This document shows positions 17,132 to 25,792 of a DNA stretch of 64,000 nucleotides, piece by piece. Under the pieces are notes generated by a model. It searched no databases, was not told the origin of the DNA, and saw only the letters and a program-made list of their open reading frames with translations. The number at the start of each line of letters is the position of its first letter. Position 1 is the first letter of the stretch. Both the position numbers and the translations under genes were made by a program. The DNA is from Nitrospirota bacterium (GTDB taxonomy: Bacteria; Nitrospirota; Leptospirillia; Leptospirillales; Leptospirillaceae), in NCBI GenBank assembly GCA_027415345.1, contig DAIBTC010000002.1, positions 1 to 64,000 of the forward strand, given 5' to 3'.

Positions 17132-19486
17132 TCAGGCGGGATTTTCCCCGGCCCACACGGCCCAGGCCTGTCCCAGAGCCAGTCCCCCGTCGTTTGCCGG
17201 AACCCGCAGGGGTTCGACGATCCGGAATCCTGTACCTTCGAGGCGCTTCCGGAGGAGTCCTGCCAACAGGCGGTTCTGAAAGACCCCTCCCGACAAGATA
17301 AGAGTCGAGAGCCCGGTCTGCTCCCGTCCGATTTGAACCCACTCCCCCAGTCCCGTCGCGAGGGCCTCGTGAAAAAGACGGGCTCCCCTCTCCCGAGACG
17401 GCTCTTTGGCGAGATGGTCGAAAAGCGGACGAAAGTCGAGGATTCCTGCGCTGATCCGGTGGAATCCTCCGGTCCGGCCGGCCGGATCCGGAGGCCCCTT
17501 TCGGGCCCACGCCTCGAGCTCCATCGCTCCCTGACCCTCGTAGGAAAGCCGTTCCCGGCCCTCCAGGAGGGCGTAGGCGGCATCAAAAAGACGGCCGGCG
17601 CTCGTGGTTAGGGGAAAGAGGCCCGGGCGTGCCCCGTCAAGAAGGCCCAGAAGCTCTCCGGCCCCCGGGGCCCGAAAGCGCCGGAGAGCCTCCTCTTTCC
17701 TCTCCAGGGCATGAAGGACCGCCATCCCCATCCGCCAGGGCTCCCGGAAGGCCCGGGCCCCTCCCGGAACGGGAAACGGAAAAAAATGGCCCAGGCGCGT
17801 CCATCCCGACCGGTCCACCCGGAGAAGCTCCCCTCCCCAGAAGTGTCCGTCCGTTCCCAGCCCGAACCCGTCCAGCGCCAGTCCCAGGACAGCTCCCTCC
17901 ATGGCCCGATCGGCCATCACCGAGGCCACATGGGCGTGATGGTGCTGGACGGGAGTCACCGGAATCCCCCATTCCGTGCCCAGGGAGAAGGCCAGCCGGC
18001 TCGAGGGAAAGTCCGGGTGGAGATCGCAGGCCAGATGGGTCGGCCGGCTCCTCTCCCGCTCGATGAATCGCACCAGGGTCTCCCTGAACGATTCCTGGCT
18101 CTCGAAGGATTCGAGATCTCCCAGATGGGGAAGGAGCAGGGCCCGTCCGTTCCGGACCCGGCAGGGAGCGATCTTCTGGTGAGCCCCCAGGGCCAGCACG
18201 ACCGGGCCGGAGGAAGGGCCTTTTCCCCGGACAATCCCGAAGGAGGCGGGGACCCATCCCCGGGAGCGGCGAAGAAGAACGGCCCCCTTTTTTGAAGGAA
18301 GGGCCAGACTGTCGTCCTGGCGTTCCCGGACAGGACGGCCATGAGCGAGGATGCCCTCCACCTTTCCCCGGAAAAACCCCAGGGTCTCCCGGAGGCTTGC
18401 GGCAATCGGGCGCCCCTCCGGATTGGCGCTCGTCATGACGAGGGGGGGAAGAGCCTCTCCGTCCTCCCCGAAAAGAAGGTGATGAAGGGGGGTCGAGGGA
18501 AGAAAGAGGCCGATCCGGTCGAGGCCGGGAGTGAGACTCTCCCGGGCGACCGGGCTCCCTTTCCGGTAGGGCAGCAGAACGATCATGTTCTCCGGGGCCA
18601 GCAGAAGACGGCGGGCCCCTGGAGAGATTCTGGCCAGGGTCCCCGCCATGGCCAGAGATCCCGCCATCACCGCCAAAGGCTTCTCCGGCCGGTTTTTGAG
18701 AGCCCGGATGCGAAGGATCGCCTCCCGGTTCCGGGCATCGCAGGCTAAATGGAATCCTCCCAGCCCCTTGAGGAGAAGGACTCCGCCCGACCGGAGGCGG
18801 CGCCCCGCCTCCTCCAGATAGCCTTCGGTTCTCCTTCCCCGCCCGTCTCCCTCCATGAACCAGGTTTTCGGACCACACTCCGGACATCCGAGGGTCTGGG
18901 CATGGAAGCGGCGGTCGGCCGGATCCTCAAACTCCCTCCGGCATGTGGAACACAGGGGAAAGCGCCGGAGAGTGGTACGGACCCTGTCGAAGGGAGGGCG
19001 GAGGGCGATCGAATACCGGGGACCGCAGACGGTGCAGGAGATCAACGGATACCGGAACCGGCGGTCTTCCGGGTCGAAGAGCTCCCGGAGGCAGTCCCGA
19101 CAGACCGCCGAATCCGGCCGGAGCTGGGAGATGTCTCCCTCCTCCCCCCTCTCCCGGGACTGGCGGATGGAAAACCCATTCTCCCGCAGCCTGGGCGCCA
19201 ACTCTGCCCGACTGAGCCGGTCTATTCTGGAGCCGGAAGGGGCCTTTCGCACAAGCTCCTCAAGAAACCTGCCAAGACAGCTCCGGGGGCCCTGAATCTC
19301 CAGATGGACTCCCCCGGGGGTGTTGGCGACCGACCCCCCAAGAGACAATTCCCCCGCCAGGCGGACAACGAAGGGCCGAAAGCCCACCCCCTGGACCCGT
19401 CCCGAGATCTCAAGGGAGAACCGGGCCAGATCCGAAGCCCCATCCTCGAAGGATGAATCTTCCGTTTTCGCCGGGTACGGTTTCAT
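17132..19486 (-). CDS. hypF: Carbamoyltransferase HypF
   Basis: 784 aa: acylphosphatase N-term (SGRVQGVGFRPFVVRLA), zinc fingers, YrdC-like and Kae1-like (VTPVQHHHAHVASVMAD) domains. Confidence 0.96.
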   Translation of the reverse strand: MKPYPAKTEDSSFEDGASDLARFSLEISGRVQGVGFRPFVVRLAGELSLGGSVANTPGGVHLEIQGPRSCLGRFLEELVRKAPSGSRIDRLSRAELAPRLRENGFSIRQSRERGEEGDISQLRPDSAVCRDCLRELFDPEDRRFRYPLISCTVCGPRYSIALRPPFDRVRTTLRRFPLCSTCRREFEDPADRRFHAQTLGCPECGPKTWFMEGDGRGRRTEGYLEEAGRRLRSGGVLLLKGLGGFHLACDARNREAILRIRALKNRPEKPLAVMAGSLAMAGTLARISPGARRLLLAPENMIVLLPYRKGSPVARESLTPGLDRIGLFLPSTPLHHLLFGEDGEALPPLVMTSANPEGRPIAASLRETLGFFRGKVEGILAHGRPVRERQDDSLALPSKKGAVLLRRSRGWVPASFGIVRGKGPSSGPVVLALGAHQKIAPCRVRNGRALLLPHLGDLESFESQESFRETLVRFIERERSRPTHLACDLHPDFPSSRLAFSLGTEWGIPVTPVQHHHAHVASVMADRAMEGAVLGLALDGFGLGTDGHFWGGELLRVDRSGWTRLGHFFPFPVPGGARAFREPWRMGMAVLHALERKEEALRRFRAPGAGELLGLLDGARPGLFPLTTSAGRLFDAAYALLEGRERLSYEGQGAMELEAWARKGPPDPAGRTGGFHRISAGILDFRPLFDHLAKEPSRERGARLFHEALATGLGEWVQIGREQTGLSTLILSGGVFQNRLLAGLLRKRLEGTGFRIVEPLRVPANDGGLALGQAWAVWAGENPA

Positions 19487-19499
19487 AGAGCTCTCCGGC

Positions 19500-20339
19500 T
19501 CAGCCCCGGGCCTGGGGGAGAGACCCGGCCTTCTCCCGATGGGCCAGAAGCCAGGAGAGCCAGAGACCGAACCCTTCCCCTGTCCGGGAGGAAAGGGCGA
19601 TGGTCTCCCCCCGGGGGTTGACCCCGCGGAGGGAACTTTCCGCCCAGGTCCGGTCGAAGTCCAGATGGGGAAGAAGATCCGACTTGGTAAGGAGGGTCAG
19701 GTCGGCCTCCCGGAAGATCCGGGGATATTTGAGGGGCTTGTCCTCCCCTTCCGTCACCGAAAAAAGAACGACACGGGCGGTCTCTCCAAGGTCAAAAAGA
19801 GCCGGGCAGACCAGATTCCCGATATTTTCGATGACCAGGACCGTCCCGGGAAAAAGTTCGAGATCGCCTGCCGCATGGGCCACCTGATGGGCATCGAGAT
19901 GGCAACCGGCTCCCGTGTTGATCTGGACCGCCTGAACCCCCAACCTCCGTATCCGGTCCGCGTCACGGGAGGTCTCCTGGTCTCCTTCAATGACGGCCAT
20001 GGGACACGTGGTCCCCAGAGCGCTGATGGTCCGTTCAAGAAGGGTGGTTTTTCCCGATCCCGGAGCCGAGAGGAAATTCAGGACGAATATGCCGTGCTCC
20101 CGGAAAAAATCCCGGTTGTCGCGGGCGATGCGGTTGTTCTTTTCCAGGATGTCCTGCCCGATCCTGATCGTCCGATTAACTTCCGGCCCCTCCGGGAGAG
20201 GGAGGGACGCCCCCGGACCGGAGCCCTCGTGCCCCTCTCCCTCATGATGATCGTGATGGAGGTGGGGAAGAACAACACCCCGCCTCCTCTCTCCCCCGAC
20301 CTCTTGTCCCGGTGCCCCGCAGCCGCATTCCACACACAT
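19500..20339 (-). CDS. hypB: Hydrogenase nickel incorporation GTPase HypB
   Basis: MCVECGCGAPG CxxCGC, His-rich HLHHDHHEGEGHE, FLSAPGSGKTTLLER P-loop. Confidence 0.96.
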   Translation of the reverse strand: MCVECGCGAPGQEVGGERRRGVVLPHLHHDHHEGEGHEGSGPGASLPLPEGPEVNRTIRIGQDILEKNNRIARDNRDFFREHGIFVLNFLSAPGSGKTTLLERTISALGTTCPMAVIEGDQETSRDADRIRRLGVQAVQINTGAGCHLDAHQVAHAAGDLELFPGTVLVIENIGNLVCPALFDLGETARVVLFSVTEGEDKPLKYPRIFREADLTLLTKSDLLPHLDFDRTWAESSLRGVNPRGETIALSSRTGEGFGLWLSWLLAHREKAGSLPQARG

Positions 20340-20719
20340 TACCCCACTCCTTTCCGGGATTTTTCCAGCGTTCGTCTGTCCCGGACGACCAGTTCGCAAA
20401 GACGGAACTCCGTTCCCCCTGTGGGGAGGAGGCCCAAGCTTCCACAAACGGGACACTCTCTCAGGGGCTCCCGAATCCGCACGGTCTCCTCACATTTAAG
20501 ACACCAGCCCGTCCCCGGAGTCTCCCTGATTTCAAGGACGGCCGATTCGATGACGGATCCCCGGCCGGCCACGTCGAAACTGAATCGGAGCGCGGGAAGG
20601 GAAACTCCAGAAAGCTCCCCCACCTCCAGGACGATCCGGTCGATCCGGTCGAAACCGCCCCGGGAAGCCTCGGCCTCGCAGAGCTCGAGGAGGTTCACCA
20701 CGAGCGAGAGTTCATGCAT
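20339..20719 (-). CDS. hypA: Hydrogenase nickel insertion protein HypA
   Basis: MHELSLVVNLLELCEAEA start; zinc motif CLKCEE...CPVCGS. Confidence 0.95.
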   Translation of the reverse strand: MHELSLVVNLLELCEAEASRGGFDRIDRIVLEVGELSGVSLPALRFSFDVAGRGSVIESAVLEIRETPGTGWCLKCEETVRIREPLRECPVCGSLGLLPTGGTEFRLCELVVRDRRTLEKSRKGVG

Positions 20720-21422
20720 TCTTTCCCTCTGTCTTTTGCCCGGGAAAGCCTTCCAGGAGCAGGACTTGCGCGCCGGGATCAACGACCCAGAGGGCCGATG
20801 ACTTCAAGGGAGGGAACTCTCCGGGGCCAGAAAACACTCTCCGGGATATTTTTTCACGATGGCCCCAAGGCCGGCCTCCCCCCCGGAATCCTGCCCTTGT
20901 CCTTAAAATGTGTTCGGAATCAAGAGAAATCATCGGCAAGATGGCCCCCTTGGCCGACGGATGAGAGAGGCGGAGGGCCCCTACGTTCAGAAGGGGGCCA
21001 CCCAACCCAGGGCCCCGGAGACCGGATCCCCTTGTCCCGGGTTCAAGAACCTCTTCAGTTTCGAAGTCCCGGGCGGAGCCATCCGACTGACCGAAGGCCA
21101 TGGCATGGTCAATCGCGGGAAGACTCCTTCCGGTGTCTCCCGGACTTTGCGTGACCCCGTAAACTGTCCCGGACATGGCCACTCCTCGGTCACTCCGGAT
21201 GCCTCACAGGAGGGAGACTCTTCCGACGGAACGGGGTTGGCGTCGTCGATGACGTCAGGAGTGAGACAGGAACCGGTTCCGTCACCGGAGAAAAAAAATG
21301 ACAGGAGGGAGCCGGATATCTGCTCCGAGGGGGAAAGGATACGCGGGAACTATACCTCCGGGGGAAGAGGTTTGCAACTTCCGGCTCATTTCACCACGGA
21401 GGGCCTGTCCGCCCGATATTGC

Positions 21423-21451
21423 TTGACTTTATCAGCGGTGGTTGATAACTT
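21423..21451 (+). promoter_or_regulatory. Candidate promoter with inverted repeat TTATCA-N8-TGATAA in the spacer, upstream of the tmk paralogs
   Basis: TTGACT 21423-21428, 17-nt spacer, TAACTT 21446-21451 (weak -10); inverted repeat 21429-21448. Confidence 0.35.
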
Positions 21452-21505
21452 TTCGTAATAGGACTCTGGACGGGCAAAAGACAAATTCACCAAGGATGAT
21501 CCCTT

Positions 21506-22204
21506 TTGGAACGGACCTCCCAGTACCCCGGTCTCCTGATCGCCATTGAAGGCACCGACGGGTCCGGAAAGACCACCCAGGCCGAGCTCCTTAAACACTA
21601 CTACCTCTCCCGTGGCGTCGCGGTCGTCGTCTCAGCCTGCAACACCGTCGAACTTATCCGCCGGGCCATCTCGGATCTCAAGCAGCAGAACTTTCTCGAT
21701 CCCCTGACCTTCAGCTTCCTCTACGCCGCCGATTTCGTCGACCGCTTCGAGCACCAGATCATTCCGGCGCTGGAAGCCGGCCAGCTCGTGATCGCCGAAC
21801 AGTATGTCTATACGGTCTTCGGCCGGGCCATCCTCCGGGGGATCGCCCCCGAATGGATCGCGAACATCTTCGACTTTGCCCTGGTACCGGCCAAGACCTT
21901 CTATCTCGACCTCCCTGTGGAGTCCCTTCTCGAGAGGATCCACTGGAAGACCCGCCAGGAGCGCTTCTTCGACTATTATGAAGCGGGAATGGACATGAAT
22001 CTTTCCAGCCGGAAAAAGGACTCCTTCGTCATCTACCAGCGCCGGCTCATCGAACTCTACCGGGAGATGGCCCAGTCCTACGGGATGGAGACCGTCGACG
22101 CGATGGCGCCCATCCACCGCCAGCAGAAGACCCTCCGGGGGAAAATCGACAATCTCCTGGCGACCCACCGCAAGGGAATGGGTCTGGCCGGAGGGGGCCG
22201 ATGA
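21506..22204 (+). CDS. Thymidylate kinase-like protein (paralog 1, diverged DRY motif)
   Basis: IEGTDGSGKTTQAELL P-loop; LVIAEQYVYTVFGRA where canonical Tmk has DR(Y/H). Confidence 0.8.
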   Translation: MERTSQYPGLLIAIEGTDGSGKTTQAELLKHYYLSRGVAVVVSACNTVELIRRAISDLKQQNFLDPLTFSFLYAADFVDRFEHQIIPALEAGQLVIAEQYVYTVFGRAILRGIAPEWIANIFDFALVPAKTFYLDLPVESLLERIHWKTRQERFFDYYEAGMDMNLSSRKKDSFVIYQRRLIELYREMAQSYGMETVDAMAPIHRQQKTLRGKIDNLLATHRKGMGLAGGGR

Positions 22205-22863
22205 GCCACACCCCACCCCATTCCTACCCCGGTCGTCTCATCGTCGTCGAGGGCATCGACGGGTCCGGGAAATCCACCCAGATGGATCTCCTGGCCGACT
22301 ATCTCCAGGCCCGGGGCTTCGGGGTTCTGAAGAGCGCCTGGAATTCAAGTCCGGACATCTCTCCCGTCATCCGCAAAGCCAAGAAAAAACAGATCCTGAC
22401 CCCCTATGCCTTCAGCCTCCTGCACGCCGCGGATTTCAGTTTTCGCTATACCTACGAAATCCTTCCGGCCATGGAGGCGGGCATGGTCGTCCTCTCGGAC
22501 CGGTACATCTTCACCGCCATCGCCCGGGACTGCGCCCGGGGAATTCCCAAAAAGTGGCTCGTCTCGAATTTCCGCTTCGCCATCGTTCCCGACCTGACCT
22601 TCTTCTTCCGGGTGGATCCCGAGACCTCCTACCAGCGGATCACCCGCACGCGCCCCATCAAGTTCTACGAAGCCGGGATGGACATGAATCTCTCGACCAA
22701 TCCCCGAGAATCCTATACCCTGTTCCAGTCCCGGGTCCTGTCCGAATACGAGGCCATGAAGGACGAATACGGCTTCCATGTGGTGGACGCCACCCTGAGC
22801 CTGGAACGGACCCAGGCCCGGATGCGCCGCCTTCTGGGGCCCATCATACGTTCCCTTTCCTGA
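22201..22863 (+). CDS. Thymidylate kinase-like protein (paralog 2)
   Basis: VEGIDGSGKSTQMDLL P-loop; VVLSDRYIFTAIARD; 4-bp overlap with paralog 1; shared (Y/F)YEAGMDMNLS. Confidence 0.83.
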   Translation: MSHTPPHSYPGRLIVVEGIDGSGKSTQMDLLADYLQARGFGVLKSAWNSSPDISPVIRKAKKKQILTPYAFSLLHAADFSFRYTYEILPAMEAGMVVLSDRYIFTAIARDCARGIPKKWLVSNFRFAIVPDLTFFFRVDPETSYQRITRTRPIKFYEAGMDMNLSTNPRESYTLFQSRVLSEYEAMKDEYGFHVVDATLSLERTQARMRRLLGPIIRSLS

Positions 22864-22879
22864 ACAGTCGTCTTTTAAG

Positions 22880-23368
22880 CTAGGGAGTCCTGAGACAGCC
22901 ACGGGTATGGACCCGCACGAGGAGGCTGTTTTTCGACACGCGCCTTCCATTCGAGCTGTAAATCCGGAACTGGTAGGCGGTGCAGGGAAGAAGGCCCGTG
23001 ATCCGGGTCTGGTTTGTCGGCACATCCTCCACAAGGCGGTTGCCGTTATAAACCAGATAGTCGGTGACATTGTCCACCCGGCGCCACTGGAGAAAGATCC
23101 CGTCCCCCTCGGCCAGGGGAACGACATGGGAGAAGGTCGGGGGCTCAAGCTCGCTTCCAAAGCCGTCGCGGGAAGTTTTCGTCGTCGTCTCGGAGTTGGA
23201 GGGGGTGACAGTCGGAGCAGGACTCTGTTTGGAGGGGGAGAAGAGTCCTCCCAAAAGGCCGTGAGGATTGTTCCAGGCCTCGGCGGTGCAGCCGGAAAGG
23301 GCGGCAAGCCCCAGAAGTGCCGTGAGAATGGAGCGAACCCCCAGATCCCGCAATGTCTTCCCATTCAT
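22880..23368 (-). CDS. Putative lipoprotein with fibronectin type III-like domain
   Basis: MNGKTLRDLGVRSILTALLGLAALSGC lipobox; ISLQW-like FLQWRRVDNVTDYLVYNGNRLV...CTAYQFRIYSSNG FN3 pattern. Confidence 0.7.
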   Translation of the reverse strand: MNGKTLRDLGVRSILTALLGLAALSGCTAEAWNNPHGLLGGLFSPSKQSPAPTVTPSNSETTTKTSRDGFGSELEPPTFSHVVPLAEGDGIFLQWRRVDNVTDYLVYNGNRLVEDVPTNQTRITGLLPCTAYQFRIYSSNGRRVSKNSLLVRVHTRGCLRTP

Positions 23369-23421
23369 AGGCAAAAATCCGTATTCAGGAAGGTCTCCGG
23401 GTCGCATCCCGCCCGTTTCGG

Positions 23422-23430
23422 TGCTATAAT
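23422..23430 (+). promoter_or_regulatory. Candidate extended -10 promoter of rpiB (TGCTATAAT)
   Basis: TG-N-TATAAT at 23422-23430; poor -35; 69 bp upstream of rpiB ATG. Confidence 0.5.
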
Positions 23431-23498
23431 CTTATGACAGGTTTTTTGTTTTGTCACCCTGACCCTTACCGCAAAAAATCAAACGAAACGATGCCTTC

Positions 23499-23963
23499 AT
23501 GTCAAACGACACCTCCGGTTCTTCCCGTTTTTACTTCGGATCCGATCATGCGGGACGGGAACTCAAGGATGTCCTCGTCGCCCATGCCAAAAACAGGGGC
23601 TTTGCGGTCGAGGATCTGGGGACCTATTCCGACGATTCGGTCGACTATCCCGATTACGCCGAGAAGGTGGGCCGTGCCGTCGTCTCCCATCCCGGCTCCA
23701 CTGGCGTCCTCGTCTGCGGAACAGGCATCGGGATGAGCATTGCCGCCAACAAGATCCGGGGCATCAGGGCCGGCCTTCTCTACAATGAAAGCACCGCCAG
23801 GCTTGCCCGGCAGCACAACAATGCCAATGTCATCGCAATGGGTGGCCGGGAGATTTCCCCGCTCCAGGCCGTCACCTGGTTCGACATCTTCGTGGCGACC
23901 GCCTTCGAGGGAGGGCGGCATGAGCGGCGCCTCGAAAAGATCGCCCGTCTCGAGACTCCGTGA
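23499..23963 (+). CDS. rpiB: Ribose 5-phosphate isomerase B
   Basis: SDHAGRELKD, GVLVCGTGIGMSIAANKIRGIRAGL. Confidence 0.95.
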   Translation: MSNDTSGSSRFYFGSDHAGRELKDVLVAHAKNRGFAVEDLGTYSDDSVDYPDYAEKVGRAVVSHPGSTGVLVCGTGIGMSIAANKIRGIRAGLLYNESTARLARQHNNANVIAMGGREISPLQAVTWFDIFVATAFEGGRHERRLEKIARLETP

Positions 23964-23998
23964 TTTTCGACAGCGAACCCTCCTACAAACAGACCCAA

Positions 23999-24030
23999 GG
24001 CGCAAAAGGGAGAAGACCCCCCTTTGCGCC
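23999..24030 (+). other. Strong hairpin in rpiB-glyA intergenic region / glyA leader
   Basis: GGCGCAAA ... TTTGCGCC perfect 8-bp arms with additional AGGG/CCCC pairing; no T-tract. Confidence 0.6.
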
Positions 24031-24056
24031 CCTCATCGAGAGAGGACCGGCATTTT

Positions 24057-25325
24057 ATGTTCTGGCTTGAGCAGAAAGACCCCGAAACCTACCAGGCAAT
24101 CATGAACGAAGTCAGGCGGGAGCAGGACCGCCTTATCCTCATCGCCTCCGAGAACTATGTGAGCCCCTCCATTCTCGAGGCGGTGGGATCGGTCATGACC
24201 AACAAGTATGCGGAAGGTTATCCCGGCCGGCGCTACTATGCCGGATGCGAAGCGGTCGATGTCGTCGAGGAGCTGGCCATTTCCCGGGCCAGAACGCTCT
24301 TCGGGGCCGAGCATGTGAACGTCCAGCCCCATTCCGGCTCCCAGGCCAACATGGCCGTCTATCTGGCGGCGATCAAGCCGGGAGACACCATCCTCGGGAT
24401 GAACCTCTCCCACGGGGGACACCTGACGCATGGCTCCCAGGTCTCCTTTTCCGGACACTATTACAAGTCGGTCTTTTACGGGGTCGACCCGAAGACAGGA
24501 CTGATCGACTTCGACGGACTCAGAGCCCAGGCCCGGGAGCACCGGCCGCGCATCATCATCGCCGGCGCCAGCTCCTACCCCCGGACGATCGACTTTGCCC
24601 CATTCCGGGCGATTGCCGACGAGGTGGGGGCAACCCTTCTCGTGGACATGGCCCACATCGCGGGCCTCGTGGCGGCCGGGCTCCATCCCTCCCCCTTCGG
24701 CGTGGCGGATTTCATCACCACCTCCACCCACAAGACCCTCCGTGGGCCCCGGGGCGGCATGGCCTTCTCCCGCGAGCCCTTCGGGAAGGCCCTCGACAAG
24801 GCGGTCTTTCCCATGATGCAGGGAGGTCCCCTCATGCATGTCGTGGCCGGAAAGGCCGTGATGCTGAACGAAGCCCTGGCCCCCTCCTTCCGTGAATACA
24901 TGGCCCGAGTCCTGGAAAACTGCCGGGTCCTGGCCCGTTCCCTCTCGGAAGCCGGTTACAGCCTCCTGACCGGAGGGACGGACAACCATCTGCTCCTGAT
25001 CGACCTCAGGCCTCAGGGACTCTCGGGAAAGGATGCCGAACACTATCTCTCCCAGGCAGGAATCTTCGTCAACAAGAATGCAGTCCCTTTCGACGACAAG
25101 CCTCCCACCATCACCAGCGGCATCAGGATCGGCACCCCCGCCGCCACCACCCGCGGCCTGGGCCCCCAGGAAATGCTCCTGGTGGGGGGCTGGATACGCC
25201 AGGCCCTGGAAAGTCGCGGCAAGGAGGAGGTCCTTCGGCGCATCTCCGGAGAGGTCGGGGAACTCCTCTCCCGCTTCCCCATCTATGGAGAGATCCGGAA
25301 GAGTTCCTCCTCTCCCCGTATATGA
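24057..25325 (+). CDS. glyA: Serine hydroxymethyltransferase
   Basis: [63 protein letters not shown]. Confidence 0.97.
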   Translation: MFWLEQKDPETYQAIMNEVRREQDRLILIASENYVSPSILEAVGSVMTNKYAEGYPGRRYYAGCEAVDVVEELAISRARTLFGAEHVNVQPHSGSQANMAVYLAAIKPGDTILGMNLSHGGHLTHGSQVSFSGHYYKSVFYGVDPKTGLIDFDGLRAQAREHRPRIIIAGASSYPRTIDFAPFRAIADEVGATLLVDMAHIAGLVAAGLHPSPFGVADFITTSTHKTLRGPRGGMAFSREPFGKALDKAVFPMMQGGPLMHVVAGKAVMLNEALAPSFREYMARVLENCRVLARSLSEAGYSLLTGGTDNHLLLIDLRPQGLSGKDAEHYLSQAGIFVNKNAVPFDDKPPTITSGIRIGTPAATTRGLGPQEMLLVGGWIRQALESRGKEEVLRRISGEVGELLSRFPIYGEIRKSSSSPRI

Positions 25326-25792
25326 ACTGCCCCTTCTGCCGCACGGCCGACTCGAAGGTGATCGACTCCCGGCTGACCGCCGACGGGCGGGGAATCCGCC
25401 GTCGGCGGGAATGTCCGGGCTGCCGCAACCGCTTCACGACCTACGAATGGGTCCAGGAATCGGCGCCGATAGTGGTCAAGAAGGACGGGCGCCGCGAGCC
25501 CTTCGACCGAAACAAGCTTCAGGAAGGACTCAGGCGGGCCTTCCAGAAACGGCCCGTTTCCACCGGAACACTCGAAGATCTTGTCAGGACGATCGAACGA
25601 ACCCTCTCCGAATTTCCCTCTCCCGAAATTCCCTCCAAACGGATCGGCGAACTTGTCATGGACCATCTGGCCCGGATCGATCACGTGGCCTACGTCCGTT
25701 TCGCCTCGGTCTACAAGAACTTCAGGGACCCGGAAGAGTTCGCCCAGGAAATCACACGGCTCAAGCATGGATCCGATTTCAAGCCCCTCTGA
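25322..25792 (+). CDS. nrdR: Transcriptional repressor NrdR
   Basis: [17 protein letters not shown]...[16 protein letters not shown] zinc ribbon and ATP-cone. Confidence 0.97.
   Translation: MNCPFCRTADSKVIDSRLTADGRGIRRRRECPGCRNRFTTYEWVQESAPIVVKKDGRREPFDRNKLQEGLRRAFQKRPVSTGTLEDLVRTIERTLSEFPSPEIPSKRIGELVMDHLARIDHVAYVRFASVYKNFRDPEEFAQEITRLKHGSDFKPL

Noticed and set aside
17637-18887. 416-aa minus-strand ORF inside hypF
   Set aside because: Out-of-frame, Gly/Pro/Arg-rich, overlaps the real hypF frame.
19320-20801. 493-aa plus-strand ORF over hypB/hypA
   Set aside because: Antisense to well-supported hyp genes; no recognisable motifs.
20712-21182. 156-aa minus-strand ORF upstream of hypA as a coding gene
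   Set aside because: No recognisable motif, compositionally like noncoding high-GC frames and overlaps the hypA start; left as an unexplained intergenic region.
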